Assembly: GCF_905235195.1 (NCBI RefSeq)
Contig: NZ_CAJOKH010000033.1
Location: 1 to 43,164 of the forward strand
From: an uncultured Methanobrevibacter sp.
GTDB lineage: Archaea > Methanobacteriota > Methanobacteria > Methanobacteriales > Methanobacteriaceae
DNA: 43,164 nt
Direction: 5' to 3'
In this document: positions 34,908 to 43,164 of the stretch, one piece after another
Position numbering within the stretch: position 1 is the first letter of the stretch
How the letters are laid out: each line of letters begins with the position of its first letter
The notes under the pieces: model-generated
Told to the model about the DNA's origin: nothing
Database searches by the model: none
Seen by the model: only the letters and a program-made list of their open reading frames with translations
Position numbers and translations under genes: made by a program

Positions 34908-36080
34908 TTGCAATACTTTGTAAGTCCTTATAATAAAGAAGTTAAATACAAATTTAAAAAAGACATAACCGTTTATGATACAACACTTCGTGATGGAGAA
35001 CAAACCCCCGGTGTTGCATTTAGTAGCGATGAAAAAGTGTCTATTGCAAGAAAATTAGATGAACTTAAAGTTCCCCAAATTGAAGCAGGTTTTCCAATAG
35101 TATCTAATGCTGAAAGAAACATTGTTAAAAAAATTGCAAACGAAGGTTTAGATGCACAAATTATCTGTCTTGCAAGAACAAAAATAGATGATATTGATGC
35201 TGCATTAGATTCTGATGTTGATGGAATAATTACATTTATGGGTGCATCCGATTTACATCTTGAGCATAAATTACATTTTACAAGAGAACAAGCTTTAAAC
35301 TTATGTATGCGTTCTGTTGAATATGCAAAAGACCATGGACTGTTTGTAGCATTTTCAGCAGAGGATGCAACAAGATCAGACTTAGATTTCTTAAAAAGAA
35401 TGTATAAAAAAGCTGAAAGTTATAATGTAAATAGAATTCATATTGCAGATACTGTTGGAGCAGCAACTCCACAAGGAATTGATTATTTAGTTAAAGAGCT
35501 TAAAAAAGATATAAAAACTGATATTGCAATGCATTGTCATAATGATTTTGGACTTGCTGTAAGTAATTCAATTGCAGGTCTTTTAGCAGGTGCAAGTGCT
35601 GTTTCAGTTACTGTAAATGGTATTGGTGAGCGTGCAGGTAACGCTTCACTTGAAGAATTAGTAATGACACTTAAAATTTTATATGGAAAAGATTTAGGTT
35701 TTAAAACAAAACATATAAAAGAGGTTTCATCTCTTGTTTCTCAAGCAACGGGACTTGATATACCATATAATAAACCAGTTGTTGGTAAAAATATATTTAG
35801 ACATGAATCAGGTATTCATGTAGATGCAGTTATTGAAGAACCATTAACCTATGAACCATATATTCCAGAGCTTGTAGGTCAACAAAGACAGTTAGTTTTA
35901 GGTAAACATTCTGGTTGTAGAGCAGTAAAAGCAAAGCTTGATGCATGTGGTTATAAAGTTAGTGATGATCAGTTATGCGAAATTGTAAGAGAAGTTAAGA
36001 AAACAAGAGAAAAAGGAACTTATATTAACGATGATGTTTTTAAAGAAATTGTTAGAAATATTAACCTTGCAGACCCATAA
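34908..36080 (+). CDS. aksA: (R)-homocitrate synthase AksA (LeuA/NifV family)
   Basis: A 390-residue member of the 2-isopropylmalate/homocitrate/citramalate synthase family. TVYDTTLRDGEQTPGVAF is the catalytic N-terminal motif; HIADTVGAATPQG and MHCHNDFGLAVSNS carry the metal-binding His residues; VNGIGERAGNASLEE and a shortened C-terminal part follow, without a full leucine-feedback domain. With the homoaconitase large subunit next on the strand, the likely role is chain elongation of 2-oxoglutarate for coenzyme B; the order matches MTH1630-MTH1631. Isopropylmalate or citramalate synthesis is the alternative. The start is TTG at 34908, 8 nt after GGAG; a GTG three codons earlier overlaps the site. 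Confidence 0.85.
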   Translation: MQYFVSPYNKEVKYKFKKDITVYDTTLRDGEQTPGVAFSSDEKVSIARKLDELKVPQIEAGFPIVSNAERNIVKKIANEGLDAQIICLARTKIDDIDAALDSDVDGIITFMGASDLHLEHKLHFTREQALNLCMRSVEYAKDHGLFVAFSAEDATRSDLDFLKRMYKKAESYNVNRIHIADTVGAATPQGIDYLVKELKKDIKTDIAMHCHNDFGLAVSNSIAGLLAGASAVSVTVNGIGERAGNASLEELVMTLKILYGKDLGFKTKHIKEVSSLVSQATGLDIPYNKPVVGKNIFRHESGIHVDAVIEEPLTYEPYIPELVGQQRQLVLGKHSGCRAVKAKLDACGYKVSDDQLCEIVREVKKTREKGTYINDDVFKEIVRNINLADP

Positions 36081-36546
36081 AACTTCTTCTTTTATTTTTT
36101 TAAATCATTTTTTTAAAATATTTCTTAAAATCAACAACTTATTTTAATTTATTTATTTATTTAATCTAAATAATCTAAGTTTATAATTAATTTTAATTAA
36201 TTAATCAGAATTATTTTAATTAATAAATTGATTAATATTAGTTAAAAATGATAACTTAGTTAAAATTTGAGTTAATTATAATATTGTTAACATTTTATAT
36301 TAGTTAAAGCTAATTAATTTTAATATATAATCTAAAATTATAATTTAAGCTTATTTATTAATCATAAAATTATTGGTAAAAAATTCTAAAAATAATATAA
36401 TAATTATGTTTAATGGAAATTATTATTTAATAAAATATTAAACATCAAAATATTTATAAAAATATTAACTAAAAATATGTATAATAAAAGTTAATTATAA
36501 TTTTAAAATTTACAAAATAATTATAATAGAAAATTAAAGTGTAAAA
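36081..36546. other. Gap between aksA and hacA
   Basis: 466 bp of nearly pure A/T with no ORF. T-rich runs at 36085-36114 probably terminate aksA. TTAGTTAAA recurs at about 36239, 36256 and 36301; no stronger structure is seen. The hacA promoter must lie in the right part. Confidence 0.4.
36085..36114 (+). terminator. T-rich terminator after aksA
   Basis: CTTCTTTTATTTTTTTAAAT and a second T7 run follow within 35 bp of the aksA stop. Confidence 0.5.
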
Positions 36547-37797
36547 ATGAATATTACAGAAAAAATTTTATCTGAGAAAGTGGGTCATCAAGTTAGTCCT
36601 GGAGAAATTATAGAAGCTGATGTGGATTTAGCTATGAGTCATGATGGTACTTCTCCTCCTGCTATTAAAACATTTGAAAAAGTAGCAGATAAAGTATGGG
36701 ACAGTGAAAAAATAGCTATAATATTTGACCATAATGTACCTGCAAATACTATTGGTTCTGCTGAGTTTCAAAGGGTTACAAGGGACTTTATTAAAAAACA
36801 TGGAATTACCCACCATTACATTAATGGAGAAGGTATCTGCCACCAGGTACTTCCAGAAAAAGGTCTTGTAGAACCTGGAAAATTAATAGTAGGTGCAGAT
36901 TCACATACATGTACTTATGGAGCATTTGGAGCATTCTCAACTGGAATGGGTGCAACAGATATTGCAATGGTTTATGCTACTGGTAAAACTTGGTTTATGG
37001 TTCCTGAATCTATAAAAATTAATGTGGAAGGTAAATTGAATAATCTTACTTCAAAAGACATAGTCTTAAATATTATTGGCGAAATTGGTATTGCAGGAGC
37101 TACCTATAAAGCTGCTGAGTTTTTTGGAGAGACTATTGATAAGTTAGATGTTGCAAGTAGAATGACTATTACCAATATGGCTATAGAAATGGGTGCTAAA
37201 AACGGAATAATGGAACCTAATAAAGAAACATTAAAATATGTTGCAAAAAGAACTGGTAAAAAAGAAAATGAACTTAATATAAAACGTTCAGATAAAGATG
37301 CAGAATATTATAAAGAGTATTATTTTAATATTGATGATATTGAAGAACAGATAGCATGTCCTCATGATGTAGACAATGTAAAAAATATTAGTGCAGTTGA
37401 AGGAACCTCTATTGACCAAGGCGTTATTGGTTCATGTACAAATGGTAGATTAATAGATTTAAAACAAGCTGCAGATATACTTAAAGGAGAGAAAGTCCAT
37501 GAAGATGTTCGTTTAATAATCCTTCCTGCATCACGTGAAATATACCTTCAGGCAATAGAGAAAGGTTATATTGAAACCTTTGTTGAATCTGGTGCAATAG
37601 TATGTAATCCTGGATGTGGACCATGTCTTGGTGCACATATGGGTGTTTTAAGCGAAGGTGAAACTTCAATATCAACAACAAATAGGAATTTTAAAGGGAG
37701 AATGGGAGATTCTAACTCTTCAGTGTATCTTGCAAACTCTAAAGTAGTTGCAGCTTCAGCAATTAAAGGATATATTGAAAAACCAGAAAATATTTAA
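36547..37797 (+). CDS. hacA: Methanogen homoaconitase large subunit
   Basis: A 416-residue aconitase-superfamily large subunit (LeuC/HacA type). [4Fe-4S] ligands are C297 in GSCTNGR and C356 and C359 in PGCGPCLG; VGADSHTCTYGAFGAFSTGMG and the KTWFMVPESI block are typical. With its small subunit, which is not in this window, it isomerises homocitrate to homoisocitrate, and longer homologues, for coenzyme B synthesis; isopropylmalate isomerase is the alternative. It lies downstream of aksA on the same strand but 466 bp away, so it probably has its own promoter. No strong ribosome site is seen (AAAGTGTAAAA before the ATG). Confidence 0.87.
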   Translation: MNITEKILSEKVGHQVSPGEIIEADVDLAMSHDGTSPPAIKTFEKVADKVWDSEKIAIIFDHNVPANTIGSAEFQRVTRDFIKKHGITHHYINGEGICHQVLPEKGLVEPGKLIVGADSHTCTYGAFGAFSTGMGATDIAMVYATGKTWFMVPESIKINVEGKLNNLTSKDIVLNIIGEIGIAGATYKAAEFFGETIDKLDVASRMTITNMAIEMGAKNGIMEPNKETLKYVAKRTGKKENELNIKRSDKDAEYYKEYYFNIDDIEEQIACPHDVDNVKNISAVEGTSIDQGVIGSCTNGRLIDLKQAADILKGEKVHEDVRLIILPASREIYLQAIEKGYIETFVESGAIVCNPGCGPCLGAHMGVLSEGETSISTTNRNFKGRMGDSNSSVYLANSKVVAASAIKGYIEKPENI

Positions 37798-37926
37798 TTT
37801 TTATATTAAATTAATTAGAACCTGAAAAAATTATTAAATTAATGGAACTTTAAAAAACAATTAAAAAAAAATGATAAATGTAAAAAGAAGTATTTAAGTT
37901 TAGGTCTATTGATAGAATGTGAAAAT

Positions 37927-38496
37927 ATGGATGATAATAATATAAATATTAGATTAATTGAAAAAGTAGAAAAACTTGAAAGTAGTTATGGGCGAAAATT
38001 TTCAAATACGCAAAAAATCCTACTTTCAACTGATGGGTCCATTACTGCAATATTAGATGTTTTATATGGTAAAATTGATTTTACAACCATTGAACAACAT
38101 ATTGAAAAAGCATCCAAAGAAGTTGCAGAACATTTAAACATTGAAGAAGGAAATGAAGTTGCAAGTAGAATAATTTTAATGCATAAAGAGGATAAACCTT
38201 TAATTCATGCATTAAGTTATATTCCTCTTGAAAGATTAAGCGAGGGGATGGAATTAGATTTAAGATCTGGTAAAATTCCAATCGGCAGAATATTAAAAAA
38301 ATACCGCGTCGAATCTAGAAGAGAAATCAAAAATATACATATTGAAAAACCTAATAAATATATTAAGGAAATCTTTAATACTGATGAAGATGTATTAACC
38401 AGAGATTATGATATTATTAAAGATGGTGAAATATTTATGTGGATTGAAGAAATTTTCCCTGTAAGTTATTTTAATGAAAATATTAGTGAATATTAA
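37927..38496 (+). CDS. Chorismate pyruvate-lyase-like protein (DUF98 family)
   Basis: A 189-residue protein of the DUF98/Rv2949c-like chorismate lyase family. Visible traits are KILLSTDGSITAILDVLYGK at the N-terminal side, the paired basic/acidic motif LIHALSYIPLERLSEGM, IPIGRILKKYRVESRREIK, and a final LTRDYDIIKDGEIFMWIEEIFP. If active it would make 4-hydroxybenzoate from chorismate, a precursor for tetrahydromethanopterin; that fits a methanogen but is inferred. The open frame begins with TTG at 37909; the ATG at 37927, behind GTGAAAAT, is slightly better supported. Confidence 0.78.
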   Translation: MDDNNINIRLIEKVEKLESSYGRKFSNTQKILLSTDGSITAILDVLYGKIDFTTIEQHIEKASKEVAEHLNIEEGNEVASRIILMHKEDKPLIHALSYIPLERLSEGMELDLRSGKIPIGRILKKYRVESRREIKNIHIEKPNKYIKEIFNTDEDVLTRDYDIIKDGEIFMWIEEIFPVSYFNENISEY

Positions 38497-38597
38497 GTTT
38501 AATTAAATTTGTAAAATAAGTTAAATTTAAATTCAATGCTTAAGATTAAAATAAAATCCACGACTTAAATTTAAAATAAATTGACTATGGTGATTAA

Positions 38598-39581
38598 ATG
38601 GGAGTGAAATTTAAAGATATTGCAAGTCCTGAAAAAATTAGTTTAAAAGATTTGGAAGGTAGAACAATAGCTATAGATGCATATAACACTATTTATCAAT
38701 TTTTATCAGGTATTCGACAAAGAGATGGTACTCCTCTTAAAGATGCAAATGGAAATATTACTTCCCATTTAAGTGGTATATTATATAGAACTTCATCTAT
38801 TGTTGAAAAAGGCATAAAACCTATCTATGTATTTGATGGTAAACCATCAGAGCATAAAGCAAGTACCATAAACAAACGTCAAGAAATTAAAGAAAAATCA
38901 GAAGAACAATGGAGAAAAGCAGTAGAAGCAGGCGATGAAGAACTTGCACGTAAATATGCAATACGTACCTCTAGAATGACCCCATATATTATAGAAAGTT
39001 CAAAAGAATTACTTGATTATATGGGAATACCTTATGTTCAAGCATCAGGAGAAGGTGAAGCACAAGCATCCTATATGGTTTTAAATAATGATGCGTGGGC
39101 AGTTGCATCACAGGATTATGATTGTTTGTTATTTGGTTCTCCAAGAAGTATTAGAAACCTTACCTTAAGTGGTGGATTATCTAATCTCGAGTATATGGAG
39201 CTTGAAAAAGTACTAAACCATGTTAATCTTACAAGAGAAGAATTAATTGACTTGGCACTTCTTGTAGGTACTGATTTCAATGATGGAGTACATGGCATTG
39301 GTGTTAGAAAAGGCTTGAAATTATTAAAAGATAAAAGTTTGGAAGAAGTTTTAAATGATTTGGATGTAGAACCTAAAACTAATCTATTTACTTTAAGAGA
39401 AATTTTCATGAATCCCGATGTTAATACAAAATATAAAATTAAATTTAAAAGTGTAGATAACGATAAAATTACCGAGTTCTTATGTGAAAATCATGGATTT
39501 TCAAAAGAACGTGTGTTAAATACTACAGATAAAATGAAAAAATTAAATACTACTCAAAGGAGTTTAGAAGACTGGTTTTAA
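38598..39581 (+). CDS. fen: Flap endonuclease 1
   Basis: A 327-residue FEN1: GVKFKDIASPEKISLKDLEG and RTIAIDAYN at the N-terminus, YVFDGKPSEHK, then the nuclease core GEGEAQASYMVLN and ASQDYDCLLFGSP with the metal-binding acidic residues, and DLALLVGTDFNDGVHGIGVRK (helix-hairpin-helix). The C-terminus ends QRSLEDWF, a standard PCNA-interacting peptide. It removes flaps during Okazaki fragment and repair synthesis. A perfect GGTGATTAA precedes the ATG. Confidence 0.96.
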   Translation: MGVKFKDIASPEKISLKDLEGRTIAIDAYNTIYQFLSGIRQRDGTPLKDANGNITSHLSGILYRTSSIVEKGIKPIYVFDGKPSEHKASTINKRQEIKEKSEEQWRKAVEAGDEELARKYAIRTSRMTPYIIESSKELLDYMGIPYVQASGEGEAQASYMVLNNDAWAVASQDYDCLLFGSPRSIRNLTLSGGLSNLEYMELEKVLNHVNLTREELIDLALLVGTDFNDGVHGIGVRKGLKLLKDKSLEEVLNDLDVEPKTNLFTLREIFMNPDVNTKYKIKFKSVDNDKITEFLCENHGFSKERVLNTTDKMKKLNTTQRSLEDWF

Positions 39582-39587
39582 TATAAA

Positions 39588-40241
39588 TTAAAATGGAGGA
39601 AATGATTCTCCAAAAACATATTTAACATATTCTCGTGCAAGGTCTACTTGATGAGGATAAGATTTTGAAATTTTTTTAGTAAAATCCAAACGACTAGTAG
39701 ATTTTGTAATTAATTTTAAAATGTCCATATAACGGTTGATTGATGCTTCTTTAGAAAATTGGAAATTATCCTCTGCAAATTTAACTTTATTATCATCTAA
39801 ACAAGGAATTTCCAAAGTTTGACATATTGTCTCTGGAGTAAAACATTTTCTACGTATTAATGGTGAAACTGAACTTACTAATACATAATCTCCACAGTCA
39901 ATTAAAGGTGGAACACCTTGAGTTTTTAAACGGGACATATCTGTTAGTCTGTGAAAATTATTAATATTATAACAATGGAGTTCTGTGTAGAAGTCAGGTT
40001 TATATAAATTAATTAAATCGATTATTTTTAAACCTTGTTTTGATGTGTAAAACTCTTTATCAACAGTTGAAATATATGGAGATTTATCAAAGTTATAAAT
40101 ATAAATCTGACCCTTTGAAAAATCCGGTTTTTTTAAAAGTTTAATTAATTTAATAGAGGTTTTGCCTTCATTAGCATGAACTCCCCCAATAAATAATTTA
40201 ACAGGACCCTTACCATTATCAATGTGTTGAAAATATACCAT
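39588..40241 (-). CDS. DUF2119 protein, possible M14-like zinc hydrolase
   Basis: A 217-residue methanogen protein of the DUF2119 family. KLFIGGVHANEGKTS near the N-terminus has the H-x-x-E pair (H22, E25) seen in zinc carboxypeptidase/AspA-AstE-like enzymes, and FYTELHCYN supplies a further His (H89) in a strand context like the third zinc ligand. This suggests a hydrolase acting on a peptide or acyl-amino substrate, but no activity is known. It is convergent with fen, with only 6 bp between stops. The start region has just a weak TTTGATAAT. Confidence 0.75.
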   Translation of the reverse strand: MVYFQHIDNGKGPVKLFIGGVHANEGKTSIKLIKLLKKPDFSKGQIYIYNFDKSPYISTVDKEFYTSKQGLKIIDLINLYKPDFYTELHCYNINNFHRLTDMSRLKTQGVPPLIDCGDYVLVSSVSPLIRRKCFTPETICQTLEIPCLDDNKVKFAEDNFQFSKEASINRYMDILKLITKSTSRLDFTKKISKSYPHQVDLAREYVKYVFGESFPPF

Positions 40242-40309
40242 ATTATCAAAAGTTATAAAAATAAAATCTAAAAATTAAAATAACTAGGGCAAGTAAAATA
40301 TGTAAAATA

Positions 40310-40331
40310 AATAAAAAAGAAAAAAATTAAG
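40310..40331 (-). terminator. T-rich terminator after ahcY
   Basis: The minus strand shows TTTTTTTCTTTTTTATTTAT about 20 bp past the ahcY stop. Confidence 0.5.
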
Positions 40332-40345
40332 GAAAATAATTAAAA

Positions 40346-41602
40346 TTATGTTCCTTCCTGCCAATTTGCCATATATTCTTTTTGACGATCTGAAATTGAA
40401 TCAATTTCAATATTCATAGATTTTAATTTTAAACTAGAAACCTCATAATCAATTTCATCAGGAGCTTTCATAACTCCAACATCCATTTTTCCATTATTAT
40501 TAAGAATATATTTAGCAGATAAAGCCTGTACAGCAAAACTCATATCCATAATCTCAGCAGGATGTCCTTGACCACTTGCTGCTGCAAGATTTACAAGACG
40601 ACCATCAGCTAAAAGATATAATTTTCTGCCATCTTTCATAGTAAATTCTTCTATACTTTCACGAACAGTTTTAACACTAGTAGATTGAGCTTCCAAATCT
40701 TGTCTGTTAATTTCTACATTAAAGTGTCCAGAATTACAAAGCATACAACCATCTTTCATGTATTTGAAATCATCCCCAGAAATAATATTAATATTACCAG
40801 TAACTGTAATTATAATGTCTGAAATTTTAACTGCTTCTCTAATTGGCATTACTCTAAAACCATCCATTCTAGCTTCAAGTGCTCTTATAGGATCAACTTC
40901 AGTTACAATTACATTTGCACCTAAACCTTGAGCACGAGTTGCAACTCCACGGCCACACCATCCGTAACCACAAACAGTGAAATTTTTACCTGCAATTAAC
41001 ATATTAGTTGTACCCATTATTGCATCAAGAGATGATTGACCAGTACCATATCTGTTATCAAATAAATATTTAGTGTAAGCATCATTTACTGCAATAACCG
41101 GGAATTTTAATGCTTTATCATCAGCCATTGCTTTTAATCTGTGAACACCAGTAGTAGTTTCTTCACATGCTCCCATTATATTACTTAATAAATCAGTTCT
41201 TTTACTGTGTAAATACATAATCATATCTGCACCGTCATCAATAATGATATCCGGTTTATGACTTAATACATCATCAATAGCTTCATAATATTCTTCTTCT
41301 GTTTGTTCTCTCCAACCATAAATGTTTAAGCCTAAAGCAGCTGCACCTGCTGCTGCATCATCATGAGTAGATAAAGGATTACAACCAGTCATAGCTACTT
41401 CCGCACCACCTGCTTGTAATGTTAAACCAAGATTGATGGTTTTAGGTTCTAAATGCAAACAAGAACCAATAGTGATTCCTTCAAATGGTTTTTCTTCTTT
41501 AAATACTTCTTTAATATGTTCTAAAACAGGCATATGCTTTTGTACCCATTCGATTTTCATTATTCCATCATCTGCAAGAGACATATCTTTTACATTACTC
41601 AT
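40346..41602 (-). CDS. ahcY: S-adenosyl- or S-inosyl-L-homocysteine hydrolase
   Basis: A 418-residue AdoHcy hydrolase-family enzyme. Diagnostic blocks are CLHLEPKTINLGLTLQAGGA, GCNPLSTHDDAAA, DDGADMIMYLH, the NAD-binding Rossmann motif GYGWCGRGVATRAQGLGA, and NSGHFNVEI near the C-terminal half. It removes the methyl-transfer product SAH; in methanogens that deaminate SAH first, the real substrate is S-inosylhomocysteine. The open frame begins at 41635, but GTGATGTTT directly before the ATG at 41602 marks the start (MSNVKDMSLAD). It fits with the MTA/MTI phosphorylase gene elsewhere in the window as SAM by-product salvage. Confidence 0.92.
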   Translation of the reverse strand: MSNVKDMSLADDGIMKIEWVQKHMPVLEHIKEVFKEEKPFEGITIGSCLHLEPKTINLGLTLQAGGAEVAMTGCNPLSTHDDAAAGAAALGLNIYGWREQTEEEYYEAIDDVLSHKPDIIIDDGADMIMYLHSKRTDLLSNIMGACEETTTGVHRLKAMADDKALKFPVIAVNDAYTKYLFDNRYGTGQSSLDAIMGTTNMLIAGKNFTVCGYGWCGRGVATRAQGLGANVIVTEVDPIRALEARMDGFRVMPIREAVKISDIIITVTGNINIISGDDFKYMKDGCMLCNSGHFNVEINRQDLEAQSTSVKTVRESIEEFTMKDGRKLYLLADGRLVNLAAASGQGHPAEIMDMSFAVQALSAKYILNNNGKMDVGVMKAPDEIDYEVSSLKLKSMNIEIDSISDRQKEYMANWQEGT

Positions 41603-41985
41603 AAACATCACAATATTATTTTTATTTAGAATCAAAATTAATAAATAGTTTAAAGTTATATTAATTTAAAAAAAAATTAATTTATAAAAAAACATAATTA
41701 TTATATGTATGGTCTAGTATTTAAACTTACTAAACTAAAATAAGTTTTCACAATATAAATAAAAATTAAATAAAAATTAAAACAATTAATATATATTTTT
41801 TGTTTATTTTTAATATAAATATAATGTGATTAGATAGGTTTAAAGTTAATAACTTTAAAAAAATTAAAAAGCTATAATGAATTCATAGATGAAAAAAAGA
41901 AATTAAAATAGTAAATTAATTGAATATTGGTCAAATATAAAAGATTATTTATTATGATTTATAAACAATTAATTAGGTGATAAAA
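41603..41985. other. Divergent gap between ahcY and the right-hand adhesin pseudogene
   Basis: About 380 bp, with no ORF. It contains the perfect inverted repeat TTTAAAGTTA-A-TAACTTTAAA (41839-41859) roughly 140 bp before the pseudogene start. Both promoters must lie here. Confidence 0.4.
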
Positions 41986-42969
41986 ATTAAGATAATGAAA
42001 ATTATGATTGTTATTACTACTTCTTATATCCATAGGTACGGTTTCTACAATAGAATTTAAAAATGACCAAGTAAGTGATAGTATAGAATTAAATCAAAAT
42101 GATGAAAACATTAATATAAAAATCAATAGTGATTTTTCAAAAACACCACAAAATAACAATATTGAAAATGAAGAAAAATCATTCACTGATTTAAGTAATG
42201 AAATAAAATCTGCAGAAGATTCACTGAATTTAACTGAAAACTACAAATTCAATAATAATACAGATAAAGATACAGGTATTGTTATAAGTAAAAATAATTT
42301 GTCCTTGACGGTAAAGGATTTACAATTGATGGAAATAATAAATCAAGAATATTTAAAATTACAGGAGATAATATTGTAATAAAGAATCTTATTATAAAAG
42401 GAGGATATTGTGAAACTGCTGCAGGAATATACTGTTGAGGGAATCTAACATTAAATAATATTAGTTTTATCAATAATTACGCAAATACAAGAGCTGGAGC
42501 TATATGTCTTATCAATAATAACACCCTTAACTGTAATAATTGCCAATTTATTGATAATTATGCAAAAACAGCATCATCAATATATGTAAGAGATAGCTAT
42601 CTCAATATCATCCATTCCAATATAAGCTCTAAAATGTTTAACAAATGGTCACAAATCTATTGTGAAGATAATTCAACTATTTATGCAGATTATATTATTT
42701 TTACAAATTGTTCCTCTGCTTATGCCCCTGCATTCTATTTTAAAACATCTAACTCTAAAATAATTAATTCTAGATTTATTAATTTAAAAGGAAATATTAC
42801 CTGCGGTGCAATAGGAAACATTGGAGCAGGTAGTTTATACATTAAAAATTGTGAATTTATAAACACAAGGTCCTCTAAAAATGGAGGTGCAATATATGTA
42901 GATAGTAGTAATGTAATAATACTTGATAGTATATTTAACAATGCTACATCTAGAATTAGGGGACATTAG
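41986..42969 (+). pseudogene. Decayed beta-helix adhesin-like protein gene
   Basis: Piecing frames together gives a signal peptide (IMKIMI, then LLLLLISIGTVSTIEF), a spacer ending LSNEIKSAEDSLNLTENYKF, then the typical methanobrevibacter adhesin beta-helix start (LDGKGFTIDGNNKSRIFKIT, VIKNLIIKGG) and repeated helix rungs such as NISFINNYA, CQFIDNYAK and CEFINTRSSKNGGAIYVDSS. Lesions are a frame change inside the signal peptide (about 42004-42010), a second just before CTTGAC at 42304, and an in-frame TGA at 42436-42438. The frame ends at TAG 42967-42969 after only a few rungs, where intact relatives continue for hundreds of residues. AGGTGA lies upstream of ATT (41986) and ATG (41995). Confidence 0.82.
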
Positions 42970-43164
42970 TTCAATTAACTGGTATTTAAAACTGTGATAA
43001 ATAAAAGAAGAAAAAATACAATATAATTAAAAGGTGAATTATTTTGAGTGGTTAATTTTAAAAGGGTATTTGTCAATTTGTTAGTTGGTAATTTTGTTTT
43101 TGTGATTTTTTAGGTTAAAATTTTTGATTTTTTGTTTTTTGCGAAAAATTTTCATAAAATATAT
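42970..43164. other. Right-end tail, T/G-skewed
   Basis: A GGTGA ribosome-like site at about 43033 is followed only by short frames (GTG-initiated 21 codons, hydrophobic; TTG-initiated 3 codons). The plus strand is unusually T/G-rich from about 43040 to the edge. It may be the decayed beginning of another surface-protein gene or a noncoding tail; the window ends before this can be judged. Confidence 0.3.

Noticed and set aside
43033-43105. Small hydrophobic peptide gene (GTG start, 21 codons) at the right edge.
   Set aside because: Very short, T/G-rich DNA gives hydrophobic codons by chance, and the ribosome site is too far from or overlapping with the alternatives.

Overview
The window looks like chromosomal DNA of a methanogenic archaeon of the order Methanobacteriales, most likely Methanobrevibacter or a close relative such as Methanosphaera. 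The evidence is: very low G+C with long A/T-only gaps; GGTGAT/GGAGG-type ribosome binding sites and TATA-type promoters; an archaeal information-processing set (TBP, Cdc6/Orc1, aIF6, eL31, eL39, eL20/LX, eS19, FEN1, RtcB plus archease, RNase P Rpr2 subunit, AglB); methanogen cofactor genes (MptE for tetrahydromethanopterin, AksA and HacA for coenzyme B); and secreted Ig-like or beta-helix 'adhesin-like' proteins typical of host-associated Methanobacteriales. From memory, the gene order closely follows the MTH1595-MTH1636 region of Methanothermobacter thermautotrophicus. This is therefore mostly a conserved chromosomal backbone with lineage-specific insertions.

Layout. 0.2-4.5 kb (minus): a NifX-like protein, an iron-sulfur flavoprotein overlapping a 2[4Fe-4S] ferredoxin, MTA/MTI phosphorylase, RtcB and its activator archease. 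4.7 kb (plus): an unannotated 53-residue tail-anchored membrane peptide. 5.4-7.4 kb (minus): Cdc6/Orc1 and MptE. 7.8-10.7 kb (plus): a class V aminotransferase, then a GerW(YtfJ)/DUF2953(YtfI)/unknown trio that mirrors a Bacillus sporulation gene pair. 11.0-12.8 kb (minus): an adhesin-like Ig-repeat protein whose best start is out of frame by one base in an A8 tract. 13.2-17.3 kb: an orphan ThDP enzyme, dUTPase, a 4-OT-type tautomerase and FtsY. 18.0-18.7 kb (plus): a decayed adhesin gene sitting between ftsY and the ribosomal/prefoldin cluster. 19.0-23.1 kb (minus): prefoldin alpha, eL20, aIF6, eL31, eL39, a PP-loop ATPase, PDCD5, eS19, YhbY and Rpr2. 23.5-30.8 kb (minus): AK6-type kinase, DRG GTPase, AglB and topoisomerase I. 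30.8-31.5 kb: a gene-free gap with four degenerate 43-45 bp repeats. 31.5-33.7 kb (minus): SerB fused to a coiled coil (with a C-terminal frame break at A6), and TBP. 34.0-39.6 kb (plus): CYTH/CyaB, AksA, HacA, a chorismate-lyase-like protein and FEN1. 39.6-41.6 kb (minus): DUF2119 and S-adenosyl/S-inosylhomocysteine hydrolase. 42-43 kb (plus): a second decayed adhesin gene.

Functional themes: tRNA splicing and repair (RtcB/archease), translation and SRP-dependent secretion (ribosomal proteins, aIF6, prefoldin, FtsY, AglB), replication and repair (Cdc6, FEN1, TopA, dUTPase), SAM by-product recycling (MTA/MTI phosphorylase, AhcY) and methanogenic cofactor synthesis (MptE, AksA, HacA). The most unusual signals are frame breaks at A tracts in otherwise good genes, three adhesin loci that all carry lesions or frame problems, the archaeal YtfJ/YtfI-type pair, and several repeat arrays in gaps. 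Sequencing error in homopolymers cannot be excluded from the sequence alone. I recognised no tRNA, rRNA, CRISPR array or insertion sequence.
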